Assembly (NCBI GenBank): GCA_963839725.1
Contig: CAWIWT010000019.1
Coordinates: 1 to 64,000 of the forward strand
Reading direction: 5' to 3'
DNA from: Kumtagia sp963839725
Lineage (GTDB): Bacteria; Pseudomonadota; Alphaproteobacteria; Rhizobiales; Rhizobiaceae
DNA: 64,000 nt
Shown here: positions 1 through 9,062 of the stretch, in pieces
Layout: each line of letters starts with the position of its first letter
Position numbering within the stretch: the stretch's first letter is position 1
The notes under the pieces: generated by a model
Database searches by the model: none
What the model was told of the DNA's origin: nothing
The model's input: only the letters and a program-made list of their open reading frames with translations
Program-made: the position numbers and the translations under genes

Positions 1-2
1 TC

Positions 3-331
3 GAAGTCGGCTATCCAGACGCAGATGCACCCGGCGTGCTTCTGAAGCTCGGAATCAAGGTCGAAGGCGGAGCCGGGCCAGACGGAGACATCGTCGGTTT
101 TTCGACGATCTGTCCGCACAAAGGATTCCCGCTGAACTACAACGCCAGCGATCACACGTTCAATTGCCCCGGCCACTATTCGCGCTTCGATGCCGATGCC
201 GGCGGCCAACAAATCTGGGCCAGTCGACAGCGAACCTTCCGCAATATGCGCTGCGGGTTGACGACAAAGGCGACATCTACGCCGAAGGCGTCGACGAACT
301 GCTCTACGGCCGTTTCAGCAACGTGCTCTGA
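3..331 (+). pseudogene. aioB: Arsenite oxidase small (Rieske) subunit, 3' part, one frameshift
   Basis: This is the C-terminal part of the Rieske [2Fe-2S] subunit of periplasmic arsenite oxidase, which passes electrons from the molybdopterin subunit AioA to a c-type cytochrome. The 5' end, with the expected Tat signal, lies outside the window. Both Rieske ligand motifs are visible: CPHKG (cluster loop 1) and CPGHYS (loop 2). After GGQQIW, near base 217-219, one G is missing from a G run. Restoring it gives a normal C-terminus ending ELLYGRFSNVL and a TGA at 329-331. aioA starts 14 bases downstream. The identification is firm; whether the frameshift is real is unclear. Confidence 0.88.
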
Positions 332-345
332 GGGAGGCTTGGATC

Positions 346-2804
346 ATGGCTTACAAACGTCACGTCGACCGCCTGCCGATCATCCCGGCGGATGCCAAGA
401 ACAGAACGTCACTTGCCACTACTGCATCGTCGGCTGCGGCTATCACGCCTATACGTGGCCAGTGAACAAACAAGGCGGCACCGACCCGGCTCCAACGCCT
501 TCGGCGTCAATCTTGCGGAGCAGCAGCCGGCTGAGACGCCGCCTGGTACGCGCCGTCCATGTACAATATCGTCAAGCAGGACGGCCAGGACGTCCACATC
601 GTCATCAAGCCCGATGTCGACTGCGAGGTGAATTCCGGGCTGGGCTCCGTGCGCGGTGCCCGAATGGGTGAGTTGCGTTATTCCGCGGCGCGCAACTCGC
701 AGCTACAGCGCCTGACCGACCCATGGTCTGGCGCTATGGCCAAATGCAGCCGACCTCATGGGATGACGCGCTGGATCTAGTCGCGCGCGTCACAGCGGCC
801 GTCATCAAGGACCAAGGCGAGGACGGGCTGTTCGTGTCCGTTTTCGACCATGGCGGCTCGGCTGGCGGCTACGAGAACACCTGGGGCACTGGAAAGCTCT
901 ATTTCGGCTCCATGAAGATCAAGAACATCCGCATCCACAACCGGCCAGCCTACAATTCCGAGGTCCATGCGACCCGCGACATGGGCGTCGGCGAACTCAA
1001 CAATTGCTACGAGGATGCCGAGTTGGCCGACACGCTCGTTTCGGTCGGCAACAATCCGCTCGAAACCCAGACCAACTACTTCCTCAACCACTGGGTTCCC
1101 AATCTGCGCGGAACATCCCTGGACAAGAAGAAGACCCAACTTCCCGACGAGCCGCATGCGAATGCGCGACATCATCTTCGTCGATCCGCGTCGCACCGTC
1201 TCGGTCAACGCCTCCGAGGCGGAAGCCGGCAAGGAAAACGTCATGCACCTTGCCATCAACTCCGGCACGGAATGGTGCTGTTCAACGCTTGGCTGACCGA
1301 GATCGCCGACAAGGGCTGGGTCGACCAAGCCTTCATCGAAGCCTCGACAACAGACCTCGACAAGGCACTTGCTGCCAACAGGACGACGCTCGAGCAGGCA
1401 TCCGAAATCACCGGCTTGACCGTCGACCAGATCAAGCAGTCGGCGGCGTGGATCGCCGAACCCAAGGAAGGCAAACGCCGGCGGACGATGTTCGCCTACG
1501 AGAAGGGCCTGATCTGGGGCAACGACAACTACCGCACCAATGCCGCCCTCGTGAACGTTGCGCTCGCCACCGGCAATGTCGGCCGCGAAGGCGGCGGCTG
1601 CGTCCGAATGGGAGGGCACCAGGAAGGCTATGTGCGTCCGTCAGATGCTCATGTCGGTCGGCCCGCTGCCTATGTCGATAAGCTGTTGATCGAAGGCAAA
1701 GGTGGCGTCCACCACATCTGGGCTTGCGATCACTACAAGACCACGCTGAACGCCCACCAGTTCAACATGGTCTACAAAAAGCGGACCGACATCGTAAAGG
1801 ACGCGATGAACGCCGTACCGTACGGTGATCGCGAAGCGATGGTGAAGGCGATCACGGATGCGATCAAAGCTGGCGGGCTGTTCTCGGTCGATGTCGACAT
1901 CATCCCGTCCAAGATCGGTGCGGCAAGCCATGTCTGGCTTCCGGCCGCCGAATCCGGCGAAATGAACCTGACCTCCATGAACGGCGAGCGGCGCATGCGG
2001 CTCGTCGAGCGCTACATGGACCCACCCGGCAACGCCAAACCCGACTGCCTGATCGCGGCCGGACTTGCTCAGCACATGGAGAAGGTGCTGCGCGAAATGG
2101 GCGACAACGCCTATGCCGACCAGTTCAAGGGCTATGACTGGAAGACCGAGGAAGACGCGTTCATGGACGGCTACAACAAGAACGCTGGAGGGGGTGAGTT
2201 CGTCACCTATGAGCGATTGAAGGCCATGGGCAACAACGGCTTCCAAGAACCGGCGACCAGATTCCAGGACGGCAAGATCGTCGGCACCAAGCGGCTCTAC
2301 ACCGACGGCAAGTTCGGCACGAAGGACGGCAAGGCCACGTTCATGGAGTCGATCTGGCGCGGCCTGCAGGCGCCAGGCAAGGAGGACCAGAAGAAGAACA
2401 ACAAGTATCTGGTCAACAATGGCCGCACGAACCACGTCTGGCAAAATGCCTTCCTCGATCAGGACAGCGAGTACGTCATGGATCGCTGGCCGTTTCCGTT
2501 CATCGAGATCAACCCCGAGGACATGGCCGAACTCGGCGTCAACGAAGGCGATCTCGTCGAGGTCTATAATGAGAGCGGATCAACACAGGCGATGGTCTAT
2601 CCGACGCCTACCGCGAAGAAGGGCGAGACCTTCATGTTGTTCGGCTTCCCGACTGGCGTCGTTGGAAATGCGATCAATGCTGGCACTAACGAGCTGATCC
2701 TGCCGAACTACAAGCAGACCTGGGCGAACATTCGAAAGATCTCGGATGCGCCCGAGGGTGTGAAGCACCTTTCGTTCAAATCGCAGGAATACCAAGCGGG
2801 CTGA
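346..2804 (+). pseudogene. aioA: Arsenite oxidase large molybdopterin subunit, about six frameshifts
   Basis: AioA is the catalytic subunit (about 820 residues when frames are joined, normal length) that oxidises As(III) to As(V) at a molybdenum bis-pterin centre in the periplasm. The ATG at 346 follows an aggGAGGctt ribosome site. The [3Fe-4S] motif CHYCIVGC lies at about 417-440. The product reads across frames with lost bases near 399, 490, 540, 722 and 1269 and a lost CG dinucleotide near 1160. From 1269 to 2804 it is open, including the molydopterin-dinucleotide-binding C-terminus. Each break is healed by restoring one or two bases, several in G or C runs, which suggests sequencing error over decay. 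AioB lies upstream and moeA downstream, the usual aio order. Confidence 0.9.
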
Positions 2805-2884
2805 GTCCGTCTTCCCTCGAATCCTGCCGTGGCGTTGCACCGCCGCGGCAGAATTGCGCGGTTTCCTGGACTCCCTACGTCAAT

Positions 2885-2959
2885 CAAGGTGCTATTCGCC
2901 GGATAGAAAAGCCTGAAGTGCAAGACGTAATCGCCTATCTCAAATGTCTCCCGGAGTAG
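2885..2959 (+). pseudogene. C-terminal remnant of a c-type cytochrome
   Basis: Between aioA and moeA, frame 2 reads IEKPEVQDVIAYLKCLPE followed by TAG at 2957-2959. With one base restored near 2902 it is preceded by an FAG motif, giving the typical end of a class I cytochrome c (FAG-x-KKPE-x-x-DVIAYLK-x-L). In aio clusters a cytochrome c gene (cytC/aioC) normally sits exactly here as electron acceptor. No clear CxxCH haem motif is visible in the 80 bases upstream, so most of the gene is missing. The stop overlaps the region just before moeA. Confidence 0.6.
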
Positions 2960-2967
2960 ACACGACC

Positions 2968-4235
2968 ATGGAAACCGCCCTCGCAGTGGCAAATGAAATC
3001 TGCAGCGCAGGCGCGGACGCGAAGGTCATCCCCGTCGACATCGCCGCAGCCAAGGCGGTTGCCATTGCCAGGCCTGTTCTCGAGACGGAGAACCTCGGCT
3101 TAACGTCATCGGCCGGACGCGTGCTGGCCGGGAATGTCGTCGCCGAGATGGACCTGCCGCCCTTCGACAACTCAGCGATGGATGGGTACGCGGTCAGGAC
3201 CTCTGATCTCCGCGGGGCCGGTCCCTGGAAGCTTTCCCTCTCAGGCCGGATCGCTGCCGGCGATTCGAGCCGCGGCAGCAATCCGGCCTCAATGGAAGCC
3301 ATCCGAATCCTCACCGGCGCGCCCGTGCCGGAAGGATTCGACGCGGTTGTCATGCAGGAACATTGCGAGCGCCAAGGCGATCGCATCTCGATCCTGAGAC
3401 TCCCCAGGAGAGGAGAAAACATCAGGCAGACTGCCGAGGACGTCCGTGCCGGAGCGCCGCTCTTGGACTCGGGGGAGATGCTGACCGCGCAAAGGCTGGC
3501 CCTTCTCGCCGCGCAGGGCTTCGCGAAGATCGACGTTCTCCGGAAGGTACGCATTGGCTTGATCTCTACCGGGTCCGAGCTGCGCGATCCCGGACAGTCG
3601 CTTGCGCCTGGACAGATCTACAACTCCAACAGGGTCATGATCCATTCGATGCTGGCCCAGTTCCGCTGGGCGGAGGCTATCGATTTCGGGATCGTGCAGG
3701 ACCGGAGGGAGGCGCTCGTCGAGGCCTTCAGCAACGCGACGAAGGAATGTGACGTCCTGATCACCACAGGCGGCGTGTCTGCTGGCGAAGAGGACCATGT
3801 GGTTTCGGCTCTCGATCGCCACGGCGGCAAATTAGATGTCCTGAAGGTTGCTATGCGGCCCGGCAAGCCGGTGAAGATCGGCTTAATGGGAAAGACGCTC
3901 TTCGCCGGCCTGCCCGGCAATCCGAACGCCGCTCTCGTCACGTTTCGCCAGATCGCCCTTCCGGCGATCCGGACGATCGCGGGACTCGGCAGCGTGGTGC
4001 CTGAATGGTCTCCGGCGGTCGCGGATTCGCTTATGAGAAGCGTCTCGGACGAACGGAATTCGTTCCTGTGAGAATTACCGGACGCGACAAACTGGGGCGA
4101 CCTATGCTGGACATGCTCGGCCGCGGTTCGTCTGCAAGCCTGATGGCGATGGCTCTTGCCGACGGTATCGCCATATTGCCGCCTGACGTCGTGTCAATAG
4201 GACGGGGACTGCCGCTTCGCTTCGAATCCTTCTAG
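2968..4235 (+). pseudogene. moeA: Molybdopterin molybdenumtransferase MoeA, one frameshift
   Basis: MoeA inserts molybdenum into adenylylated molybdopterin. Here it probably serves maturation of AioA, since moeA or moeA-like genes commonly close aio operons. The product has the MoeA signature DLPPFDNSAMDGYAVR near residue 62, the second-domain STGSEL, the TTGGVSAGEEDH motif and LPGNPNAA. The frame breaks near 4026 (GCGGATTCGC, one T missing). Joined, the protein is about 422 residues, the usual length, and ends LPLRFESF. I chose ATG 2968; the open frame extends slightly upstream to 2944 but into the cytochrome relic. Confidence 0.9.
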
Positions 4236-4567
4236 GCCGTTGAGACTGCCCGGTCATCAATGGATACTCGCGCCGGTCTCGTTTCTCAGATGGCCTGGCT
4301 CATAGCTTCGGCCAGGTTTTTCGGCGCTCCGATCGGATCGGCAACAGCCGGCAATGCCCTTCAGTGGGTTTGGTGCCTATTGTAGGAGCCGCCTTTGGCC
4401 GCTATTGACGAAGAGAGGGGCCACTGTGCCGCAGGCGGTTGGTCACAAACCCTCGGTGAACGAATTCTTCGACACGCTGGCGGATACCGCGCCATTCGTT
4501 ACCGCGTGCGATGTCGCTGCAAGCGATCTGGACCGAACCAACGGGTGCCGCAGCAGCGCGTGGAGGA
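4236..4567. other. Stretch without a recognised gene
   Basis: This stretch separates moeA from the minus-strand membrane gene. A 79-codon frame (4354-4593) has no recognisable motif and overlaps the neighbouring gene, so I do not call it. No clear terminator, repeat or RNA gene was seen. Confidence 0.4.
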
Positions 4568-5038
4568 TTAGCGGACGCCGATCAGGCTTGTAATGATCCA
4601 GAACGCAACTGCGTAAGTTCCTTCCACAGCGGCAAGTTCTTGCCGTTGTCCACGTAGAACGCCGTGATCGTGACGCTGTACGATGCGCCCATTCCAGTCA
4701 GATGCAGCCTGGGCCAGTGGCGCCAATGCCGCTGGGCAGCGGTGCGCCCGAACTTTGCCGCGGTGAATGAAGCGTCCCCAGAATGAACAGGTGGTAGTTT
4801 TCGGCCCAACGCATGAATGCGAGGGCGCTCATCGTGCCAAACACGCCTGAGAGGCACCAAAAGTAGATTACACCCCAGTTCGAGTGCGGACCGCGGCCCT
4901 TCTGCTCAACATTGCCGCCGCGCCGGTGACCACCGCGGCCAACCCGAACAGAATGTGAATTCCGACGATCGTAAGAAACACCGGATCGGTCGATGGTATC
5001 GGTATGCCTAGTATGATCGTCGTACCTTCGTCTGCCAT
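4568..5038 (-). pseudogene. Small integral membrane protein, DUF2306-like, frameshifted
   Basis: The gene reads leftward from ATG 5038 (MADEGTTIILGIPIP...) to TAA at 4568, about 157 residues across three frames. Single missing bases are inferred near 4909, 4770 and 4603. Visible hydrophobic segments are VFLTIVGIHILFGLAAVVTG, GVIYFWCLSGVFGTMSALAF, YHLFILGTL, SYSVTITAFYV and FWIITSLIG. The pattern GMGASY-TITAFYVDN with NLPLW resembles DUF2306-type proteins, but assignment is by memory of the family and moderate only. It is divergent from arsR at 5220; a role in arsenic handling is not shown. Confidence 0.55.
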
Positions 5039-5219
5039 GCATCAGTGCACCGCGATTGATCGTTTTGGCACATCCTGCTGTGCTGGCGCTGGTTGCCCCG
5101 CAAAACCGGATCTGTGACCAGTTGTCCTGCTGCGCTGCGCAAACCGTCGGTTCGAGAAAATGTCATAAGGTGTCACACGAATCGACCAAAAATCTCTATA
5201 GTTCTGGATTATTGGATAT

Positions 5220-5552
5220 ATGGATAAGAAATCGGCCCTTGCGGCATTGTCCGCGCTCGGTCAGGACACCCGGCTGGAAGTCTTTCGCCTGCTCGTAAAG
5301 GCAGGCGGTGAGGGCGTTCCGGCTGGTGAGATCGCGTCGCGTCTCGGCACGTTAAAGAACACGACGTCGGCGCATCTCAAGGTTCTCGGTCATGCGGGGC
5401 TTGTGCGCACTGAACGCGACGGTCGAACCATCCGCTACATCGCCGACATGACCGGCTTCCGCGATCTTCTGGCATTTCTGATGGAGGATTGCTGCAACGG
5501 CCGCCCGGAACTCTGCCGGCCCGTGATCGATGCCGTGACATGTAATTGCTAG
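5220..5552 (+). CDS. arsR: ArsR/SmtB-family arsenic repressor (first copy)
   Basis: This 110-residue winged-helix repressor opens the ars operon and should release DNA on binding As(III). The HTH reads VPAGEIASRLGTLKNTTSAHLKVL at about residues 33-57. Cysteines cluster at the C-terminus: Cys91-Cys92, Cys99, Cys108 and Cys110. A C-terminal Cys pair plus a nearby Cys forms the As(III) site in some ArsR proteins (the Acidithiobacillus type), so the site here is probably C-terminal. The ATG is 12 bases upstream-adjacent to an AT-rich tract. arsC follows after 11 bases, implying co-transcription. Confidence 0.9.
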   Translation: MDKKSALAALSALGQDTRLEVFRLLVKAGGEGVPAGEIASRLGTLKNTTSAHLKVLGHAGLVRTERDGRTIRYIADMTGFRDLLAFLMEDCCNGRPELCRPVIDAVTCNC

Positions 5553-5563
5553 GAGGAAGCACC

Positions 5564-6073
5564 ATGAGCGAGCACGTCTTCAAAGTTCTCTTTCTCTGCA
5601 CAGGTAACTCTGCCCGGTCGATCATGGCCGAAGCGATCCTCAATCGTGTAGGTGCGGGGAGGTTCAAGGCCTTCTCCGCAGGCTCGCATCCCAAGGAAGA
5701 AATCCATCCCTTCGCCGAGCAGCTGCTGAAGACACTCAACCACGATATTTCGTCCGCCCGCCCGAAAGACTGGAACGAATTTGCCGCGCCCGGCGCGCCG
5801 AAACTAGATTTCGCATTCACTCTTTGCGACGACGCGGCAGCGGAAGCCTGCCCGGTTTGGCCCGGCCAGCCGATGACGGCGCATTGGGGCCTGCCGGATC
5901 CGGCCGCTGTGGAAGGCACCGAAGCCGAGAAACATCTCGCCTTCGCTGACGCCTACAGAATGCTCAATAACCGCATCTCGATATTCATCAGCCTGCCGAT
6001 GAGTTCTCTCGACAAGCTTGCACTACAGAAGCGACTGGACGAGATCGGCCGCGAGTTGCCCAAAGCCGGTTGA
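5564..6073 (+). CDS. arsC: Arsenate reductase, low-molecular-weight phosphatase type
   Basis: This 169-residue enzyme reduces As(V) to As(III) in the cytoplasm. It has the phosphatase loop CTGNSAR at residues 12-18 with the nucleophile Cys12. A second redox pair in TLCDDAAAEACPVWPG marks the thioredoxin-coupled (Bacillus/Staphylococcus-like) class. I chose ATG 5564 because it follows the ribosome site AGGAGG at 5551-5556; an in-frame start at 5546 lies inside arsR. The stop overlaps the start of the aquaglyceroporin gene. A second, unrelated arsC lies at 6766. Confidence 0.92.
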   Translation: MSEHVFKVLFLCTGNSARSIMAEAILNRVGAGRFKAFSAGSHPKEEIHPFAEQLLKTLNHDISSARPKDWNEFAAPGAPKLDFAFTLCDDAAAEACPVWPGQPMTAHWGLPDPAAVEGTEAEKHLAFADAYRMLNNRISIFISLPMSSLDKLALQKRLDEIGRELPKAG

Positions 6074-6769
6074 ACATCATGGCATTCGACTTGGCACGCC
6101 GCCTCGCTGCGGAAGCACTTGGCACAGCCATGCTGGTGGCAACCGTGGTCGGCTCCGGCATCATGGCCGACCGCCTTACGGATGACATCGCGCTTGCGCT
6201 GCTGGGTAACACGCTGCCGACCGGTGCAATCCTGGTCGTACTGATCACCATTCTCGGTCCGATCTCGGGCGCGCATTTCAATCCGGCGGTTACGCTGGTG
6301 TTCGCTTTGCGAGGTGAGATCGCGTTCAAGGACTCGGCAGGTCTACGTCATCGCCCAGATTGTCGGCGGATTCCTGGGGACGCTTGTTGCCCATGGCATG
6401 TTCGACCTGCTGCTTCTCCAGGTGTCGGCAACGGTCAGGACCGGAAGCGGCCAATGGATTGCGGAAAGCGTGGCGGCATTCGGCCTCATCTTCACGATCC
6501 TTGCCGGATTGCGCTTTCGTGCGGAGTCGATCCCCTGGCTGGTCGGCCTCTACATCACCGCGGCTTACTGGTTCACGGCTTCGACCTCGTTCGCCAATCC
6601 CGCAGTCGCGGTCGCCCGCGCCTTCTCCGATACGTTCGCAGGTATCCGGCCCATCGATCTTCCAGGCTTCATTGTTGCCGAGCTTGCGGGCGCGCTGATC
6701 GCGATGGTCGTGGCCGGCTGGCTGCTGGCCGAGCCGCATAGCATCGCACAGAGGAAACCCGCCGAATGA
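6070..6769 (+). pseudogene. aqpS: Aquaglyceroporin (As(III) efflux channel), one frameshift
   Basis: This is a MIP-family channel of the AqpS type found in rhizobial ars operons, where it lets As(III) made by ArsC leave down its gradient. Both half-helix motifs are present: NPAVT (after SGAHF) and NPAVAVAR near the C-terminus. Start codons overlap the arsC stop, with ATG 6070 or ATG 6079. The frame shifts near 6335-6345 (GGCAGGTC); restoring a lost GC pair, or removing one base, joins the two halves into about 233 residues. The 3' end overlaps the next gene by ATGA at 6766-6769. Confidence 0.87.
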
Positions 6770-7188
6770 CCATCACGATCTACCACAATCCCGCCTGCGG
6801 CACGTCGCGCAACACGCTGGCCATGATCCGCAAGTCGGGCGAAGAGCCGGAGGTGATCGAGTATCTAAAGACGCCGCCCTCGCGGGAGAGACTGGTCGAG
6901 CTGATCAAGGCGATGGGAATCTCGCCTCGTGAGCTGCTTCGTCAAAAGGATACGCCTTATGCAGAGCTCGGCCTCGGCGATCCGAAATGGACGGACGACG
7001 AACTCATTGACCTGATGCTGAAGCATCCGATCCTCATCAATCGGCCGATCGTGGTGACGCCGCTCGGTGTCTGTCTGGCGAGACCTTCGGAGGCAGTGCT
7101 GGACATTCTGCCGAACCCGGATATCGGCCCCTTCACCAAGGAGGATGGTGAGGTCGTCATCGATGCGCAAGGCAGGCGGGTCAGGTAA
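6766..7188 (+). CDS. arsC: Arsenate reductase, glutaredoxin type
   Basis: This 140-residue enzyme is of the ArsC/Spx thioredoxin-fold family and is the second arsenate reductase in the operon. The active site NPACGTSRNTL has the catalytic Cys11, as in plasmid R773 ArsC. Conserved arginines follow in LLRQK, NRPIVVT and LARPSE. It uses glutathione and glutaredoxin rather than thioredoxin. The ATG overlaps the aqpS stop (ATGA), so translation is coupled. The TAA stop forms the left edge of a palindrome that precedes the second arsR. Confidence 0.93.
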   Translation: MTITIYHNPACGTSRNTLAMIRKSGEEPEVIEYLKTPPSRERLVELIKAMGISPRELLRQKDTPYAELGLGDPKWTDDELIDLMLKHPILINRPIVVTPLGVCLARPSEAVLDILPNPDIGPFTKEDGEVVIDAQGRRVR

Positions 7189-7209
7189 TTTCGAGAATTA
7201 TCGAAATTA
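7186..7209. promoter_or_regulatory. Palindrome, candidate ArsR operator
   Basis: A perfect inverted repeat, TAATTTCGA / TCGAAATTA with a 6-base AT-rich spacer, lies between the second arsC and the second arsR. It begins at the arsC stop codon. It sits immediately upstream of a promoter-like pair (7213-7240), the position expected for repression by ArsR. Confidence 0.6.
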
Positions 7210-7212
7210 GGC

Positions 7213-7240
7213 TTGACGACGCATAGCTCCCGCGTGTAAT
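7213..7240 (+). promoter_or_regulatory. Candidate sigma-70 promoter for the second arsR
   Basis: TTGACG at 7213-7218 and TGTAAT at 7235-7240 are spaced by 16 bases and lie just before the arsR ATG at 7251. The short leader means transcription would begin almost at the start codon. This suggests that arsR, the flavoprotein and the MFS gene can be transcribed separately from the upstream ars genes. Confidence 0.5.
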
Positions 7241-7250
7241 TGTTATTTCC

Positions 7251-7573
7251 ATGAAACTCGAAGAAGCAGCCTCCCAGCTTGAAGCGCTCGGCAACCCGAC
7301 ACGCCTCAACATCTACCGAATCCTGGTGCGCGCCGGCGAGACCGGCTTGCCCGTCGGTCATATCCAGACAAGGCTGGATGTGCCGGCCTCGACGCTTTCG
7401 CACCACTGCAAGCGCCTGATCGATGTCGGCTTGGTCACGCAGGAACGGCAGGCGACCACGTTGATTTGCCGGGCCAATTATCCAGCATGAACGGCTTGAT
7501 CGGCTACCTCGCTGATGAGTGCTGCGCGGATGGCTCCTGCACCCCGGCATCGAAGACAAAGGAGCTCGCATGA
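7251..7573 (+). pseudogene. arsR: ArsR-family repressor (second copy), one frameshift
   Basis: The protein has the ArsR winged helix (EALGNPTRLNIYRILVRAG, then VPASTLSHHCKRLIDVGLV). The frame breaks near 7484 (TATCCAGCATGA). With one base restored it continues MNGLIGYLADECCADGSC and ends at TGA 7571-7573, about 107 residues. The CC-x4-C near the C-terminus is a likely As(III) site. The stop overlaps the flavoprotein start as ATGA. It differs clearly from the arsR at 5220, so the two are not a recent duplication. Confidence 0.85.
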
Positions 7574-9062
7574 GCTTTTTTTGGCACAATAATTCGAATA
7601 TTCTAGAAGGATGGAATCTGATGCACTTCTCGCTCGATCTTCCACTTCCCGTCGCCGTCATCGGTGCTGGTCCTGTCGGCCTCGCGGCGGCAGCGCATCT
7701 GGTGCAGCGCGGCCTGCGCCCGGTGATTTTCGAACGCGGTGAAAGCGTCGGTGCCTCGCTGCTCGAATGGGCGCATGTGCGGGTATTCTCGCCATGGCGC
7801 TACAACATCGACAGCGCTGCGCGATCACTGCTTGAGAACGTCGGATGGCGGGCGCCCGATCCGAGCGGCCTTCCGAACGGCGGTGAGCTGGTCGAGCACT
7901 ATCTTCGCCCGCTGGCGGCGGTGCCTGAGATCGCCGGTAACCTGAAACTCGGCGCGACGGTCACCGGCATCACCCGCGAAGGGCATGACAAGGTCCGTTC
8001 CGCAAGATCGCGCAATCGCGCCGTTCGTCGTCCGCTATATAGATCGCAGCGGCGATGAGCATCGGACTGAAGGCCCGAGCCGTCATCGATGCTTCGGGAA
8101 CTTGGACCCAGCCCAATCCGATGGGCGTCGATGGCCTGTGCGTGCCAGGCGAGCAGCGCTGCAGCGACCGCATCGCCTATGGCATTCCCGATGTGGTGCG
8201 GGCCGAACGCGAGCGCTATGCTGGCAAGCGCACGCTGGTGATCGGCGGCGGACACTCCGCCATCAATGTTGCGCTGGCGCTGATGGAACTGCAGCAGGAC
8301 GATCCCAAGACCGAAATCCTCTGGGCGCTGCGGCACAAATCCATCGGCAAGCTGCTGGGCGGTGGCCTGAACGACCAACTGCCCGAACGCGGCGCACTCG
8401 GCCTCGCTGCAAAACGCGCGATGGAGGATGGCCGCCTGCAGATGCTGGCGCCTTTCGCAGTCGAATGCGTCGTTCCGAAGCGCGGATGGCGTGCTGGTCA
8501 AGGCAACGCTGGGCGACAAGCCGATTTCGCTGGAGGTTGATCGCATCGTCGTCACCACCGGCTTCCGCCCCGATCTTACCTTCCTGCGCGAGTTACGCAT
8601 CGAGCTGGACCCGGCGGTTGAAGCGCCGCCGAGGCTGGCTCCGCTGATCGACCCCAACTTCCATTCCTGCGGCACCGTTCCGCCGCACGGCATCGACGAA
8701 CTGAGCCACCCGGAAGCTGACTTTGTCATCGCCGGATCGAAGTCCTATGGCCGCGCGCCGACTTTCCTGATGGCGACCGGATACGAGCAGGTGCGTTCGG
8801 TGGTGGCGGAGCTGGCCAGCGATCATGCCGGTGCCCGCAACGTTCAGCTGGTGCTGCCGGAAACCGGTGTTTGCTGCGCCTGGTCAGAACGAGCAGACCG
8901 TCCTGCCAGAAGAGCGAAACAGTATCCGGTTGCTGCGGCGGCGCTGCGCCGGCAGGAGTCGATGCCTGCTGTGTGGCCGACGCCAAGGCCAAGGATGAAG
9001 GCAAGTCCGGCTGCGGGTGCGGTTCTTCCACCAAGGCAAGAGACATGGAACCGGCGGAATGA
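7570..9062 (+). pseudogene. FAD/NAD(P)-binding flavoprotein of ars operons with Cys-rich tail, frameshifted
   Basis: This is a two-dinucleotide-fold flavoprotein monooxygenase-like protein. The first Rossmann motif VIGAGPVGLAAA (about residue 30) should bind FAD. A second, LVIGGGHSAINVA, should bind NADPH. Several lost bases (about 7990, 8045, 8480 and 8870) split it into four frames; joined it is about 495 residues. The tail holds CCGG, DACC and SGCGCGSS, a clear metal- or As(III)-binding cysteine cluster. It resembles ArsO-like proteins seen beside MFS exporters in rhizobial ars operons. The exact reaction is unknown, so I give no symbol. Confidence 0.75.

Noticed and set aside
777..2444. 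Minus-strand frames of 280 and 267 codons across aioA
   Set aside because: They lie opposite the well-supported aioA reading and have no family motif.
4354..4593. 79-codon plus-strand frame after moeA
   Set aside because: No motif or ribosome site, and it overlaps the end of the minus-strand membrane gene.
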